Below are positions 22,069-31,682 of a stretch of DNA of 64,000 nt, piece after piece; positions within the stretch are counted from its first letter, which is position 1; every line of letters begins with the position of its first letter. Location: positions 372,001 through 436,000 of the forward strand of contig NZ_JABEPR010000002.1 of the NCBI RefSeq assembly GCF_013044515.1, in the 5' to 3' direction. The translations under genes and the position numbers were made by a program. The DNA comes from Sphingomonas sp. ID1715. GTDB taxonomy: Bacteria; Pseudomonadota; Alphaproteobacteria; Sphingomonadales; Sphingomonadaceae. The notes beneath the pieces are model-generated. The model was not told the origin of the DNA. It worked only from the letters and a program-made list of their open reading frames with translations, and made no database searches.

Positions 22069-23312
22069 AGGCGCTGCTGGTCCTGCTCTTGGCGCTGCTG
22101 TTCGGCGCGCTGCCGGCAGCGGCGCACCTGACGCCCAATTCCGAGATCCGGCTCGATTTCGGCGCGGACCGGGTTGAAGCCGAGGCTATCATCCCACTGG
22201 CGGAGCTCAGCTTCGCGCTGCGGCGGCAGGTTCCGGACCGGCTCGGGCCGGTGCGCGACGCGGCGCTGCGCAGCTATCTTGTCGAGCGCATGGCGGTGCC
22301 CGGCTGGCAGGTAAGGCTCACCGGCCTGGACGTGGTGCATGAGGCGGGACCGGCGGACTTGCGCGCGCGCTTCCTGTTGCTGCCGCCGCCCGGCGCCTCA
22401 CCCCGCGCCTTCGACCTCCACTATCGCGCCGTGATCGACCGGGTGCCGAACCACATCGTGCTGGTCGTCGCGCGCAACGACTTTGCCGGTGGCCACCTCT
22501 CGGAGCGGCCTCAGATGCTGGGCGGCCTGCAGAGCGGGGCCATGTCGCTGCGCGTCGATCGCGGAGCCGGCAGCGACTGGCGCGGCTTTGCCTCCGCCAT
22601 TCGGCTGGGCATGCACCATATCGCCGAAGGCCATGACCACCTGCTGTTCCTGATCGCGTTGCTGTTGCCAGCGCCCGTGCTCGCGGCGGGGCGGCGTTGG
22701 AACGGATATGGCGGATTGCGCCACACGTTGCGCGGCTTGGTGGCCGTCGTGACCGCCTTCACGATCGGCCATTCGCTGACGCTGATCGGCGGCGCCTTTT
22801 TCGGCTGGCAGCTGCCCGCCCAGCCTGTCGAGATCGGCATCGCCTTGTCGATCCTCATCTCGGCGATCCACGCCTGGCGTCCGCTCTTCGCTGGGCGCGA
22901 AGCCTGGATCGCCGCCGGCTTCGGCCTCGTCCACGGCCTCGCCTTCGCCACCCTGATCGGCCGCTTCGGCCTCGACCCGCTGCAAAAGGCCAAGTCGATC
23001 CTGGGCTTCAACATCGGCATCGAGCTGGTGCAACTGATGGTGGTTGCCGCCGTGATGCCGGCACTGGTTTTGCTGGCCAGGACGCGCTTCCATCCGGGGG
23101 TAAGGTCCGTGGGGGCAGGCTTTGCGGCGGTTGCCGCACTCGCCTGGATCGTCGAACGATCGATGGCGACCGAGAACCCGGTCGGACGTATCATCGACAT
23201 GGGTCTTGGCCATGCCGGCTGGCTCTGGTGCGCCCTGGTCTCCGGAGCGCTCGCCGCCGCTGCGCTCGACCGCCATTCGCAAGGTCAGAAACCGACTAAA
23301 GCAATGATCTGA
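22053..23312 (+). CDS. HupE/UreJ family membrane protein
   Basis: About 419 residues with a signal peptide (ending PAAA, then HLTPNSEIRLDF), a periplasmic beta-rich N-terminal domain, and a six- to seven-helix C-terminal domain. Conserved membrane motifs MHHIAEGHDHLLFLIALL, FTIGHSLTL and GLVHGLAFATL match the HupE/UreJ_2 family, related to nickel/cobalt permeases; His and Asp/Glu here could bind a metal. GTG 22053 overlaps the TPR gene by 16 bp; TTG 22065 (TTGA overlap) is the alternative. Substrate not proven. Confidence 0.82.
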   Translation: MVRPLKALLVLLLALLFGALPAAAHLTPNSEIRLDFGADRVEAEAIIPLAELSFALRRQVPDRLGPVRDAALRSYLVERMAVPGWQVRLTGLDVVHEAGPADLRARFLLLPPPGASPRAFDLHYRAVIDRVPNHIVLVVARNDFAGGHLSERPQMLGGLQSGAMSLRVDRGAGSDWRGFASAIRLGMHHIAEGHDHLLFLIALLLPAPVLAAGRRWNGYGGLRHTLRGLVAVVTAFTIGHSLTLIGGAFFGWQLPAQPVEIGIALSILISAIHAWRPLFAGREAWIAAGFGLVHGLAFATLIGRFGLDPLQKAKSILGFNIGIELVQLMVVAAVMPALVLLARTRFHPGVRSVGAGFAAVAALAWIVERSMATENPVGRIIDMGLGHAGWLWCALVSGALAAAALDRHSQGQKPTKAMI

Positions 23313-23395
23313 AAGGATTGCTCCAAATCAGATCAGACGCGGCTTGCCGGGAGCGACGATCCACGAAAATCTCCCCTCCAACAGGGGGAAACGTC

Positions 23396-24259
23396 ATGAA
23401 AGCTGTCGCTGCTGCACTCGCCTGCACGATCTTGACCGGCTGCATCGGGCAGCCGTTCACGCCGACAATGGAGGCCGACCCCACGCTGGTCGGCGCCGAA
23501 GGGATCGCACTGATCAACAAGCTGGGCGAAGCCTATACCCGCGACGACACAATCCCGTTTTGCGCCTATACTCAGCCGAGCTTCCAAGAGCGGAGTGTCT
23601 ACCCTTATCGCCGCTATCGCGATCCCAAGAACTTGGAAGAAAAGCGGGTGGGGCAGTTCATCTGCCACAAATTCAAGGACAATCCCGGCGAGGCAGCGAT
23701 CAACGAGCATCTGCAAGCCGGCTACGCGCTGTCCAATCTGTACTGTGACACCTTCTTTCGCCGCATCACGCTGCGCAGCAAGACGCGCAGCTTTGGACGC
23801 GATACGGCGAACGATGTCGGAGCGGCGGTGTCTGCGGCGCTTGCGCTCGCCAAGGCCGGCACGGGCGTAACGGGCGGGATCGGTGCAGGCTTTGGCCTGC
23901 TCGACGCGACGATCAGGAACTATGACGCCTCGTTCCTTGTCGCGACCGATCTTCCGGCCCTGCAAAAGGCCGTCAAGACCAAGCAGACCGAATATCGCGA
24001 CAGCATCGAGTCCGGCAAGGTCAAGAGCTACGCGGACGCCACGAGCATCATCAATAACTACGCCTATTACTGCTCGTTCAACGGCATGCGCGGTCTGGTC
24101 AACCAGAAGCTGGAACAGGGCGTCACGCCCGACGAAGTAAGAGCCTATGTGAAGAAGTTCATCTCGGACATGAAGGATTTCAGGGCTGAACTCACCAACA
24201 CAACCCAGAATGCGACCACCAACACGGTGAACGAGACTGCGGTGCTGCCACCGATGTGA
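23396..24259 (+). CDS. Uncharacterised lipoprotein
   Basis: 287 residues, not recognised. Lipobox LTGC (Cys at about 16) after a short leader. A hydrophobic Ala/Gly-rich stretch lies at about residues 140-170 (AAVSAALALAKAGTGVTGGI), possibly a membrane-inserting or amyloid-like segment. Six cysteines follow the lipobox, several in FCAY, FICHK, LYCDTF and YYCSF. The tail is Thr/Asn-rich. AGGGGGAAA precedes ATG 23396. It is convergent with dnaB, 3 bp apart. Confidence 0.6.
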   Translation: MKAVAAALACTILTGCIGQPFTPTMEADPTLVGAEGIALINKLGEAYTRDDTIPFCAYTQPSFQERSVYPYRRYRDPKNLEEKRVGQFICHKFKDNPGEAAINEHLQAGYALSNLYCDTFFRRITLRSKTRSFGRDTANDVGAAVSAALALAKAGTGVTGGIGAGFGLLDATIRNYDASFLVATDLPALQKAVKTKQTEYRDSIESGKVKSYADATSIINNYAYYCSFNGMRGLVNQKLEQGVTPDEVRAYVKKFISDMKDFRAELTNTTQNATTNTVNETAVLPPM

Positions 24260-24262
24260 CGC

Positions 24263-25765
24263 CTAGCCCATCTGCTGGGGCAGATAGGCGTCGTCGATAT
24301 AGTCGCTGAACTTGGTGATGCTGCTTTCGAACTTCAGCCGCACCTTGCCGGTGGCGCCGTGGCGCTGCTTGGCGATGATCAGCTCCGCCTTCTGGAAAGC
24401 GTCCTGCATTTCCTGCACCCAGGCGTTATAGGCCTCGGCCGTCTTTCCGTCCTGAGAGTCGCCCTTCGGTTCGCGCGCGGCGACATAATATTCCTCGCGA
24501 TAAACGAAGAGCACGATGTCGGCATCCTGCTCGATCGAGCCAGATTCGCGCAGGTCGGAGAGCTGGGGCCTCTTGTCCTCGCGCTGTTCGACCTGCCGGC
24601 TGAGCTGGGACAGCGCCATCACCGGCACGTTCAGTTCCTTGGCGAGCGTCTTCAGGCCGCGGCTGATTTCCGAGATTTCCTGAACGCGATTGTCGCCGCT
24701 GTTCTTGCCGCCGCCGGTCAGCAGCTGGAGATAGTCGACGATGATCAGCCCGATGCCGTGCTTGCGCTTCATCCGCCGCGCGCGGGTGCGGAGCGCGGCG
24801 ATGGTGAGGCCCGGCGTGTCGTCGATGAAGAGCGGCAGATCCTCCAGCTCGGCGGCGGCGCGGGCAAATTGATTGAACTCGTCACGGCTGAGCGAACCCG
24901 ATCGGATCTTCGATCCGACCACGCCCGATTGTTCGGCCAGGATACGCGTCGCCAGCTGGTCGGCCGACATTTCGAGGCTGAAGAAGGCAACCGGTGAGCC
25001 GAGCGACTTGGCGGGATCGATGCCGTCCTGCAGGTCTCGCCGCCAGCGCTGCGCCGCATTGAACGCGATATTGGTGGCGAGCGACGTCTTGCCCATGCCG
25101 GGACGGCCGGCGAGGATCAGCAGGTCGGACCGCTGCAGGCCGCCGGTGCGGTGGTTCACGTCCTCCAGGCCGGTGGTGACGCCGGAGATATGGCCGCCCG
25201 AATTCTGCGCCTTTTCGGCTTGCGCGACGGCGAGCCGTGTCGCCTGCAGGAAGCTCTTGGTGCCGCCTTGCTCCCCCCCCTGTTCGGCGACGCGGTAAAG
25301 CGCCACTTCGGCCTGTTCGATCTGGCTCTTCGGATCGACGCTCTCGCTCGTATCGAGGGCGTTCTCCACCATCTCCCGCCCGACGCCGACGAGCTCGCGG
25401 AGCAGCGCCAGGTCATAGACCTGCTCGGCGAAGTCGCGGGCGCCGATCAGCGCGGCGCCGCTGCCGGTCAGCTGGGCAAGATAGGCCGGGCCGCCCAGCT
25501 CCTTCATGCCTTCATCGCCGTCGAACATCGGCTTCAGCGTGACCGGATTGGCGACCATGTTGCGATCGACCAGCTTCAGGATCGCATCGTAGATGCGGCC
25601 GTGAATGGGCTCGTAGAAATGTTCGGCCTTGAGCTTGAGCTGCACGTCCTCGACGAGGCGATTGTCGATCATCAACGCGCCCAGCAGCGCCGCCTCTGCC
25701 TCGATATTGTGGGGCAGGGTCTGCGGTTCGACGGTCGCGTCGTGAATCAGCTTGAGCTCGGGCAT
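24263..25765 (-). CDS. dnaB: Replicative DNA helicase
   Basis: Hexameric fork helicase, 500 residues. The N-terminal domain begins TLPHNIEAEAALLGALMIDN; the RecA-like domain has Walker A GRPGMGKT (about 217-225), Walker B LIIVDYLQLL, LSQLSRQVEQREDKRP and SDLRESGSIEQDADIV. No intein interrupts these motifs. Start 25765 gives MPELKLIHD; the longer frame to 25855 is less likely. Divergent from the UPF0262 gene. Confidence 0.97.
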   Translation of the reverse strand: MPELKLIHDATVEPQTLPHNIEAEAALLGALMIDNRLVEDVQLKLKAEHFYEPIHGRIYDAILKLVDRNMVANPVTLKPMFDGDEGMKELGGPAYLAQLTGSGAALIGARDFAEQVYDLALLRELVGVGREMVENALDTSESVDPKSQIEQAEVALYRVAEQGGEQGGTKSFLQATRLAVAQAEKAQNSGGHISGVTTGLEDVNHRTGGLQRSDLLILAGRPGMGKTSLATNIAFNAAQRWRRDLQDGIDPAKSLGSPVAFFSLEMSADQLATRILAEQSGVVGSKIRSGSLSRDEFNQFARAAAELEDLPLFIDDTPGLTIAALRTRARRMKRKHGIGLIIVDYLQLLTGGGKNSGDNRVQEISEISRGLKTLAKELNVPVMALSQLSRQVEQREDKRPQLSDLRESGSIEQDADIVLFVYREEYYVAAREPKGDSQDGKTAEAYNAWVQEMQDAFQKAELIIAKQRHGATGKVRLKFESSITKFSDYIDDAYLPQQMG

Positions 25766-25937
25766 CGGCGCATCATGCGCCCGCCCGGACTCGCGCTCAA
25801 GCCGACAAGGCTGTGGATCGTTCGGTGCATGGTTTGAGCGCTCTCGCGCCAGCATCGAGCGAGCGCCAGAATGCCCGAAACCTGCGACGGATTCCGGCTT
25901 TCGCAGCCTTGGCCTTGAAGGCTAGATGCGGTGCAGC

Positions 25938-26420
25938 ATGGCCGACCCACGGATCATCGATATCGAGCTGGACGAGCGCACCATCCTGTGGCGCTCGGCC
26001 GATGTCGAGCAGGAACGGCGGATCGCGATCTTCGACCTGCTCGAGGGCAACCGCTTCGCGCCGCAGCGGGAACATGCCGATGGGTACCAAGGCCCATATC
26101 GAGTAAAGCTGCGGGTAGAAGAAGGGCGGCTGGCGCTCGACATCTTCCGCGAGGACAGCTCGCATCTCGAGACTTTGGTGCTGGCGCTCGGCCGCTTTCG
26201 GCGGCCTATCAAGGATTATTTCGCGATCTGCGACAGCTATTACCAGGCAATCCGCCAGGCGACGCCGCAGCAGATCGAGACCGTCGACATGGCCCGGCGG
26301 GCGATCCACAACGAAGCGGCAGAGTTGCTGCAGGAGCGGCTCGCCGGCAAGATCGACGTCGATTTCGACACGGCGCGGCGGCTGTTCACGCTGATCTGCG
26401 TGCTGCACATCAAGGGGTAG
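25938..26420 (+). CDS. UPF0262 family protein
   Basis: 160 residues. The pattern IIDIELDERTILWRSADVEQ, ERRIAIFDLLEGNRFAP, LGRFRRPIKDYFAICDSYY and MARRAIHNEAAELL matches UPF0262, a family restricted largely to alphaproteobacteria with no assigned function. Start ATG 25938 gives the normal N-terminus. Followed by a palindromic repeat and cdd. Confidence 0.88.
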   Translation: MADPRIIDIELDERTILWRSADVEQERRIAIFDLLEGNRFAPQREHADGYQGPYRVKLRVEEGRLALDIFREDSSHLETLVLALGRFRRPIKDYFAICDSYYQAIRQATPQQIETVDMARRAIHNEAAELLQERLAGKIDVDFDTARRLFTLICVLHIKG

Positions 26421-26439
26421 GGCTTGACCAAGCTGGGCC

Positions 26440-26512
26440 CGTTCGCTTCGAGCGAAGTCGAGAAGCGCGTTCGAGTGCTATGCCCGTTTCTCGACTTCGC
26501 TCGAAACGAACG
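26440..26512. repeat. Family D palindromic element
   Basis: Arms 26440-26463 and 26488-26512 are near-perfect complements around a 24-nt centre; the core is TTCGAGCGAAGTCGAGAA against TTCTCGACTTCGCTCGAA. Located between UPF0262 and cdd. Relatives at 37015-37071, 38621-38692 (inside ligA) and 62452-62573 (inside GTA g10). Confidence 0.85.
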
Positions 26513-26521
26513 GATGTTGGG

Positions 26522-26962
26522 ATGACCAGAGAAGAATTGATCGAAGCCGCGCGGACGGCGGCGCGAAACGCGCATGCGCCCTATTCCCGTTTCGGCGTCG
26601 GCGCGGCGTTGCTGATGACCGACGGCGGCGTGATCACCGGCTGCAATTTCGAGAATGCGAGCTACGGCCTTTCGCTCTGCGCGGAGACCGTGGCGCTCGC
26701 GACGGCGAATGCGTCCGGGCGGCTGCGCGACGTGGTCGAGGTGGCGGTGATCGGTGGCGCCATAACCGACGGAGGCCTCTCAGGAACCGCGCCGGTGAGC
26801 CCGTGCGGACGCTGCCGCCAGGTGCTGAACGAGGCCGCACAGCTCGGCGGGCGCGACCTGCTGGTCCATTGCGCGGCTGCGGAAGGCGATAGGGTGGCGA
26901 GCTATCGCCTGTCCGAGCTGCTCCCCCACGCCTTCGGGCCGGCAGATCTGGGTCTCGAATAG
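26522..26962 (+). CDS. cdd: Cytidine deaminase
   Basis: Zinc-dependent deamination of cytidine and deoxycytidine to uridine forms. 146 residues, homotetrameric class. Catalytic CAE at 53-55, zinc cysteines 95 and 98 in PCGRC, substrate loop CNFENASYG. Near dcd (27885), so two pyrimidine deaminases sit within 1.5 kb, separated by an AraC-type regulator. Confidence 0.95.
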   Translation: MTREELIEAARTAARNAHAPYSRFGVGAALLMTDGGVITGCNFENASYGLSLCAETVALATANASGRLRDVVEVAVIGGAITDGGLSGTAPVSPCGRCRQVLNEAAQLGGRDLLVHCAAAEGDRVASYRLSELLPHAFGPADLGLE

Positions 26963-26976
26963 AGCGGCATAAGCTG

Positions 26977-27855
26977 ATGCGGCCTGCCGGGTTCCACCTC
27001 GACTATTGGATGCCCGACCCGCGCCTGCGGGATTACGTGTCCGGCTATCATCTCTATGCGACCGCGCCGCCCACGGGTGACCGGCACCATGACGTCTTCT
27101 TCCCCGCCTGGGCCAACATCCGTTTGCTCGTGCAGCCGTGCGACTGGACCGTCCGGATCGGCAGCCAGCAATTCACGGTTCCGGAGGCGGCGCTGTTCGG
27201 GCCGACCAGCCATGCGGGCTATAGCGCGAGCGGTCGCGGCATGGTGGCGGGGGCCGGTCTGACGCCGCTGGGCTGGTACCGGCTGATGCGGGCGCCCGCT
27301 TACGCCTTCGCGGACAGGGTCTCGGAACTGGCCGAGCTGCTCGGTAGTGCCGCGGCGGACCTGCAGGCGAAACTGGCGACGGCCGGGGGCGAGGGCGTGA
27401 ACGAGATATTCGACGCCTTCTTTCTCGCCCGGCTCGGTCGGGCACGGCCCGGCGAAGCCCGGGTGGTGCGGGTTCATCATGATCTGATGAAACCGCTCCC
27501 GGGCGGAGTCGCAGCGGTGGCTGAGCGGCTCGGCATCTCGCACCGCACCTTGCACCGGCTGGCGCTGGAGGCTTTCGGCTTCGGGCCGAAGCTGCTCGTG
27601 CGCCGGGCGCGTTTCCTCCGGTCACTGATGGCTGTGGCGCAGGCCAATGGCGAGCGATGGGCAGATCGGATCGAAGGCAGCTATTACGACCATTCGCATT
27701 TCAACCGCGACGCGCAGGAGTTCCTCGGCATGGCACCCGGCGATTTCCTGCGCCTGCCCAAGCCGATCAACGAAGCCTCGGCCCGGCTCCGCACCAAGAT
27801 CCTCGGCGCGCCTGCCCAGGCGCTGCTGCAGCCGCGATTGACCGGCGCACGCTGA
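26977..27855 (+). CDS. AraC family transcriptional regulator
   Basis: 292 residues. The N-terminal half looks like a cupin-type sensing domain with little recognisable sequence; the C-terminal third is the AraC DNA-binding domain: [28 protein letters not shown] as the first helix-turn-helix and [22 protein letters not shown] as the second with the characteristic FxRxxxxxxGxxPxxFR form. It begins 14 bp after cdd. The regulated target is not evident. Confidence 0.88.
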   Translation: MRPAGFHLDYWMPDPRLRDYVSGYHLYATAPPTGDRHHDVFFPAWANIRLLVQPCDWTVRIGSQQFTVPEAALFGPTSHAGYSASGRGMVAGAGLTPLGWYRLMRAPAYAFADRVSELAELLGSAAADLQAKLATAGGEGVNEIFDAFFLARLGRARPGEARVVRVHHDLMKPLPGGVAAVAERLGISHRTLHRLALEAFGFGPKLLVRRARFLRSLMAVAQANGERWADRIEGSYYDHSHFNRDAQEFLGMAPGDFLRLPKPINEASARLRTKILGAPAQALLQPRLTGAR

Positions 27856-27884
27856 GCGTCGAAGGAAGCGGTGGGAGGCTTGCC

Positions 27885-28439
27885 ATGTCGATTTTGTCGG
27901 ACCGCTGGATTCGGGAGCAGGCCCTTGGGCACGGCATGATCGAGCCATTCGTCGAGAGCCAACGGCGCGAGGGCTGCATCAGCTATGGCCTGTCCAGCTA
28001 TGGCTATGACGCGCGCGTGGCCGATGAGTTCAAGATCTTCACCAATGTCGACAATGCGATTGTCGACCCGAAGGACTTCGCCGCCAACAGCTTCGTCGAT
28101 CGGAAGACGGACGTTTGCATCATCCCGCCGAACAGCTTCGCGCTCGCGCGTACCGTCGAATATTTCCGCGTGCCCCGCGACGTGCTCGTCATCTGCCTCG
28201 GCAAATCGACCTACGCCCGCTGCGGCATCATCGTGAACGTGACCCCCTTGGAGCCCGGCTGGGAGGGTCATGTGACGCTGGAATTCTCCAACACCACGCC
28301 GCTGCCCGCCAAGATTTACGCCAACGAAGGCGCCTGCCAGTTCCTGTTCTTGGCTGGCAACGAGCCGTGCGAAGTCAGCTACGCGGACCGGGCCGGCAAA
28401 TATATGGGTCAGCAGGGCGTGACGCTGCCGCGACTGTAG
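27885..28439 (+). CDS. dcd: dCTP deaminase
   Basis: Converts dCTP to dUTP, feeding dTMP synthesis. 184 residues. Motifs: [13 protein letters not shown], the catalytic [10 protein letters not shown] patch and [16 protein letters not shown] containing the catalytic Glu, ending [18 protein letters not shown] 27885 follows GGGAGG. The stop is 2 bp before the inverted repeat that heads the HigBA module. Confidence 0.96.
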   Translation: MSILSDRWIREQALGHGMIEPFVESQRREGCISYGLSSYGYDARVADEFKIFTNVDNAIVDPKDFAANSFVDRKTDVCIIPPNSFALARTVEYFRVPRDVLVICLGKSTYARCGIIVNVTPLEPGWEGHVTLEFSNTTPLPAKIYANEGACQFLFLAGNEPCEVSYADRAGKYMGQQGVTLPRL

Positions 28440-28441
28440 CT

Positions 28442-28483
28442 TGTCAAGTTTCACTTGACACACTCTGCATTTGGCGATAACGT
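28442..28483 (+). promoter_or_regulatory. HigBA promoter with overlapping operator
   Basis: TGTCAAGT-TTC-ACTTGACA (28442-28460) is a perfect 8-bp inverted repeat. Its right arm contains TTGACA (28455-28460), a consensus -35; 17 bp later lies TAACGT (28478-28483), a modest -10. Binding of HigA here would block the -35. Transcription would start close to GTG 28489, so the message may be leaderless. Direct reading for the repeat; promoter role inferred. Confidence 0.6.
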
Positions 28484-28488
28484 GACCT

Positions 28489-28776
28489 GTGCAGATCGAG
28501 AGCATCCGCCACAAGGCGCTCAAACAGTTTGTTGAAACGGGGCGAGCCAAAGGCCTCAACCCGAGCATCGTCGATCGACTGGGCAAAATGATCGCCTATC
28601 TGGCCGCGATTGATAGGCAGGAGGAGTTGCGCGTTCCGCCCAATTGGCGCGCGCACCAGCTCACGGGTGATCGTGCCGGCACGTGGTCGCTGATCGTCAC
28701 CAAGAACTGGCGCCTGACGTTCCGCATCACGGATGAGAGGCTGATCGCGGATATGGACCTGGAGGATTATCACTGA
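28489..28776 (+). CDS. higB: HigB-type toxin (RelE/ParE superfamily)
   Basis: 95 residues. SIRHKALKQFVETG at the N-terminus, a central LRVPPNWRAHQLTGDRAGTW and a C-terminal WSLIVTKNWRLTFRI match the HigB/RelE-like killer family, which cleaves mRNA on the ribosome. Starts with GTG 28489. Gene order toxin then antitoxin, with TGATG overlap, is typical for higBA and opposite to relBE. Confidence 0.85.
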   Translation: MQIESIRHKALKQFVETGRAKGLNPSIVDRLGKMIAYLAAIDRQEELRVPPNWRAHQLTGDRAGTWSLIVTKNWRLTFRITDERLIADMDLEDYH

Positions 28777-29078
28777 TGGCGATTAAAATTCATCCCTCAA
28801 ATTATATTCATCCCGGACTATGGCTGCGCACGGAAATCGTCGAACCGAGCGGCTTGAGCGTCACCGAGCTTGCCGGTCGCCTAGGCGTCACGCGTCAGGC
28901 GCTTAGCACCCTTTTGAATGGCCGCGCCGGCCTGTCGGCCGAGATGTCGATCCGCTTCGAAAAGGCATTCGGCCTCAGCGCGGATACGCTGTTGCGCATG
29001 CAGGTCGCGCACGAATTAGCGAGTGCCCGGGTGAACGAGGACGATATTCACGTGGAGCGATTGAGCGCAGCCGCCTGA
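28776..29078 (+). CDS. higA: HigA-type antitoxin (XRE family)
   Basis: 100 residues with a helix-turn-helix (LSVTELAGRLGVTRQALSTL). The opening IHPSNYIHPGLWLRTEIVEP is characteristic of HigA (usually H-P-G). It should neutralise HigB and repress from the inverted repeat at 28442. ATG 28776 overlaps the higB stop. Its stop is 11 bp from sdhA, which runs toward it. Confidence 0.88.
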   Translation: MAIKIHPSNYIHPGLWLRTEIVEPSGLSVTELAGRLGVTRQALSTLLNGRAGLSAEMSIRFEKAFGLSADTLLRMQVAHELASARVNEDDIHVERLSAAA

Positions 29079-29089
29079 ACTGGGCGGGT

Positions 29090-30880
29090 TCAGTACACCC
29101 GCTTCTTCGGCTTGATATACTCCGCGTCGTCGGTGAGCGTGTATTCATGGACCGGACGGTAGTCGATCGTCACGTCCGCTGCGCCCTTCAGCCACGTGAC
29201 CGTGTGCTTCATCCAGTTGGCGTCGTCACGCTCGGGGAAGTCCTCGTGCATGTGGGCGCCGCGGCTTTCCTTGCGGTTCGCGGCCGAGTGCATCGTCACC
29301 ACCGCCTGGGCGAGCAGGTTGTCGAGCTCCAGCGTCTCGACCAGATCGGTGTTCCAGATCAGCGAACGGTCGGTGACGTGCACATCCTCGATCGAGCGAG
29401 CGACCGCGTCGATCTTGGTCTGCCCCTCGGCGAGCAACTCGGTATCGCGGAACACCGCGGCGTGCTTCTGCATCGTCCGCTGCATCTCACGCCGGATCTG
29501 CGCGGTCGGCGAGCCGCCCTTGGCATGGCGGAAGCGATCGAGCCGGGTCAGCGCGAACTCCTCCGAGCCCTTGGGCAATGGATTGTGCGCGGTGTTCGGC
29601 TTCTGGATGTCGGCGATGCGCAGGCCCGTGGCCCGGCCGAACACGACGAGATCGATCAGCGAGTTGGAGCCGAGGCGGTTGGCGCCGTGAACCGATACGC
29701 AGGCGGCTTCGCCGACCGCGAACAGGCCCGGCACCACCGCGTCGGGATTGCCGTCCTTCAGCGTGACGACTTCGCCATGATAATTGGTCGGGATGCCGCC
29801 CATATTATAGTGGACGGTGGGCACCACCGGCAGCGCCTGGCGGGTCAGGTCGACATTAGCGAAGACCTTGCCCGTTTCCGTGATGCCCGGCAGCCGTTCG
29901 TGCAGCACCTTGGCGTCGATATGATCGAGGTGAAGGAAGATATGGTCCTTCTCCTTGCCGACACCGCGCCCTTCGCGAATTTCCATCGCCATCGAGCGCG
30001 ACACCACGTCGCGCGACGCGAGGTCCTTGGCCGACGGCGCATAGCGCTCCATGAAGCGCTCGCCTTCGGAGTTGGTCAGGTAGCCGCCCTCGCCACGCGC
30101 GCCTTCGGTGATCAGCACGCCGGCGCCGTAGATGCCGGTCGGGTGGAACTGAACGAACTCCATGTCCTGCAGCGGCAGGCCGGCGCGCAGCACCATAGCG
30201 TTGCCGTCGCCGGTGCAGGTGTGCGCCGACGTCGCCGAGAAATAGCACCGGCCATAACCGCCGGTCGCGAGCACCGTCTGGTGCGAGCGGAAGCGGTGGA
30301 TCGTGCCGTCTTCCATGCAAAGCGCGATCACGCCCCGGCACGCGCCGTCTTCCATGATCAGGTCGAGCGCGAAATACTCGATGAAGAAATCGGCGTCGTA
30401 TTTCAGGCTCTGCTGGTAGAGCGTGTGGAGCATAGCATGGCCGGTGCGATCCGCCGCCGCCGCCGTGCGCTGCACCGGGGGCCCCTCGCCCATATTCTGC
30501 ATATGGCCGCCGAATGGACGCTGGTAGATCGTGCCATTGTCGTTGCGGCTGAACGGCATGCCGGCATGTTCGAGCTCGTAGACGGCGGCCGGCGCCTCGC
30601 GACAGAGATATTCGATCGCGTCCTGGTCGCCGAGCCAATCCGAGCCCTTGACGGTATCGTACATGTGCCACGACCAATGGTCGGGCGAGTTGTTGCCGAG
30701 CGAGGCGGCAATGCCGCCCTGCGCCGCGACCGTGTGGCTGCGCGTCGGGAACACCTTGGTGATGCACGCGGTCTTCAGGCCCGCGCCGGCGATGCCCATC
30801 GTCGCGCGCAGCCCCGCGCCGCCCGCGCCGACCACCACCGCGTCATAAGTATGGTCGATAATCTTGTACGCGTCCGCCAT
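29090..30880 (-). CDS. sdhA: Succinate dehydrogenase flavoprotein subunit
   Basis: Complex II catalytic subunit, 596 residues. FAD-binding VVVGAGGAG at 15-23, covalent FAD histidine His49 in [23 protein letters not shown], and the C-terminal [10 protein letters not shown]. Start shares bases with the sdhD stop (TGATG). sdhB does not follow; higA and dcd lie downstream instead, so the iron-sulfur subunit must be encoded elsewhere. Confidence 0.97.
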   Translation of the reverse strand: MADAYKIIDHTYDAVVVGAGGAGLRATMGIAGAGLKTACITKVFPTRSHTVAAQGGIAASLGNNSPDHWSWHMYDTVKGSDWLGDQDAIEYLCREAPAAVYELEHAGMPFSRNDNGTIYQRPFGGHMQNMGEGPPVQRTAAAADRTGHAMLHTLYQQSLKYDADFFIEYFALDLIMEDGACRGVIALCMEDGTIHRFRSHQTVLATGGYGRCYFSATSAHTCTGDGNAMVLRAGLPLQDMEFVQFHPTGIYGAGVLITEGARGEGGYLTNSEGERFMERYAPSAKDLASRDVVSRSMAMEIREGRGVGKEKDHIFLHLDHIDAKVLHERLPGITETGKVFANVDLTRQALPVVPTVHYNMGGIPTNYHGEVVTLKDGNPDAVVPGLFAVGEAACVSVHGANRLGSNSLIDLVVFGRATGLRIADIQKPNTAHNPLPKGSEEFALTRLDRFRHAKGGSPTAQIRREMQRTMQKHAAVFRDTELLAEGQTKIDAVARSIEDVHVTDRSLIWNTDLVETLELDNLLAQAVVTMHSAANRKESRGAHMHEDFPERDDANWMKHTVTWLKGAADVTIDYRPVHEYTLTDDAEYIKPKKRVY

Positions 30881-31266
30881 CAGGCCGCACCCCCGCCAAA
30901 GGCGATCTTGAGAATGGAGAAGATCGCGAAGGCCCCCATCGCGATCACGTAGAAATTGAGCAGCACCAGCGCGACCACGCGCGTCTCGTCGTGCTGATAG
31001 TCTTCGATCACCGTCTGCAGCCCCATGCGGAAATGCCAGAACACGCTGACGACGAGCAGCATCATCGGCACCGCCGCGAGCGGCGAGGAGAGCCAGGCGA
31101 TCAGCGTCTCATAGTCATAGGCGGGCAGCCGCAGCAGCGAGATCAGCAGCCAGCTCATCAGCAGGAAGTTGGAGCCGGCGGTCAGCCGGTGCATCCACCA
31201 GTGATGCGCACCCGCCTTGGCCGAGCCGAGGCCGCGGACGCGGCCGATTTCGGTGCCCGTTCCCAT
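30880..31266 (-). CDS. sdhD: Succinate dehydrogenase membrane anchor subunit D
   Basis: 128 residues with three transmembrane helices; the start [19 protein letters not shown] holds the conserved S-x3-G-x2-H-W-x2-Q/H-R-x-T/S region for quinone and heme binding, and the end includes [24 protein letters not shown] overlaps with sdhC before and sdhA after. Confidence 0.94.
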   Translation of the reverse strand: MGTGTEIGRVRGLGSAKAGAHHWWMHRLTAGSNFLLMSWLLISLLRLPAYDYETLIAWLSSPLAAVPMMLLVVSVFWHFRMGLQTVIEDYQHDETRVVALVLLNFYVIAMGAFAIFSILKIAFGGGAA

Positions 31267-31682
31267 CAGTTCTTCCCCACCAACAGGGCGACCCAGAAGA
31301 TCAGGGTCATGACGATCGAAAAGGCCCAGGTCAGCTGCGCCGACCGCTTGTTGCCCTTCAGCTCGAAGTTCGCGCCCGTGTCCATCACCAGGTGCCGGAT
31401 GCCGGAGGCCATGTGCTGGAACAGCGTCAGCGTGAGCCCGATGCCGAACAGATAGCCAAGGGCGTTCAGCCCGCCGCTCTGATAGGTGAAGACATCCTGG
31501 AAGCTCGCATAGGCATCCGGCCCGCTCGCCAGCGCCACCAGCCACCAGACGAGCAGGATCGCGCCGACAGTCGCCATGCCCGACCCGGTCACGCGGTGCA
31601 TGATCGAGACCGCCATATGCGGCCCCCAGCGCCAGATCGTCAGGTGCGGCGACAAGGGCCGGGTGCGGTTGCTGCTGCTCAT
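31266..31682 (-). CDS. sdhC: Succinate dehydrogenase cytochrome b556 subunit
   Basis: 138 residues. [20 protein letters not shown] and MHRVTGSG are the family signature (SPHLxIY and HRxTG); the heme-ligand histidine lies in [14 protein letters not shown]. Three hydrophobic helices. Start 31682 gives [10 protein letters not shown]. Heads the sdhCDA unit. Confidence 0.95.
   Translation of the reverse strand: MSSSNRTRPLSPHLTIWRWGPHMAVSIMHRVTGSGMATVGAILLVWWLVALASGPDAYASFQDVFTYQSGGLNALGYLFGIGLTLTLFQHMASGIRHLVMDTGANFELKGNKRSAQLTWAFSIVMTLIFWVALLVGKN

Noticed and set aside
29147-30952. 601-codon open frame on plus, opposite sdhA
   Set aside because: Antisense to a clearly identified sdhA; no motif.
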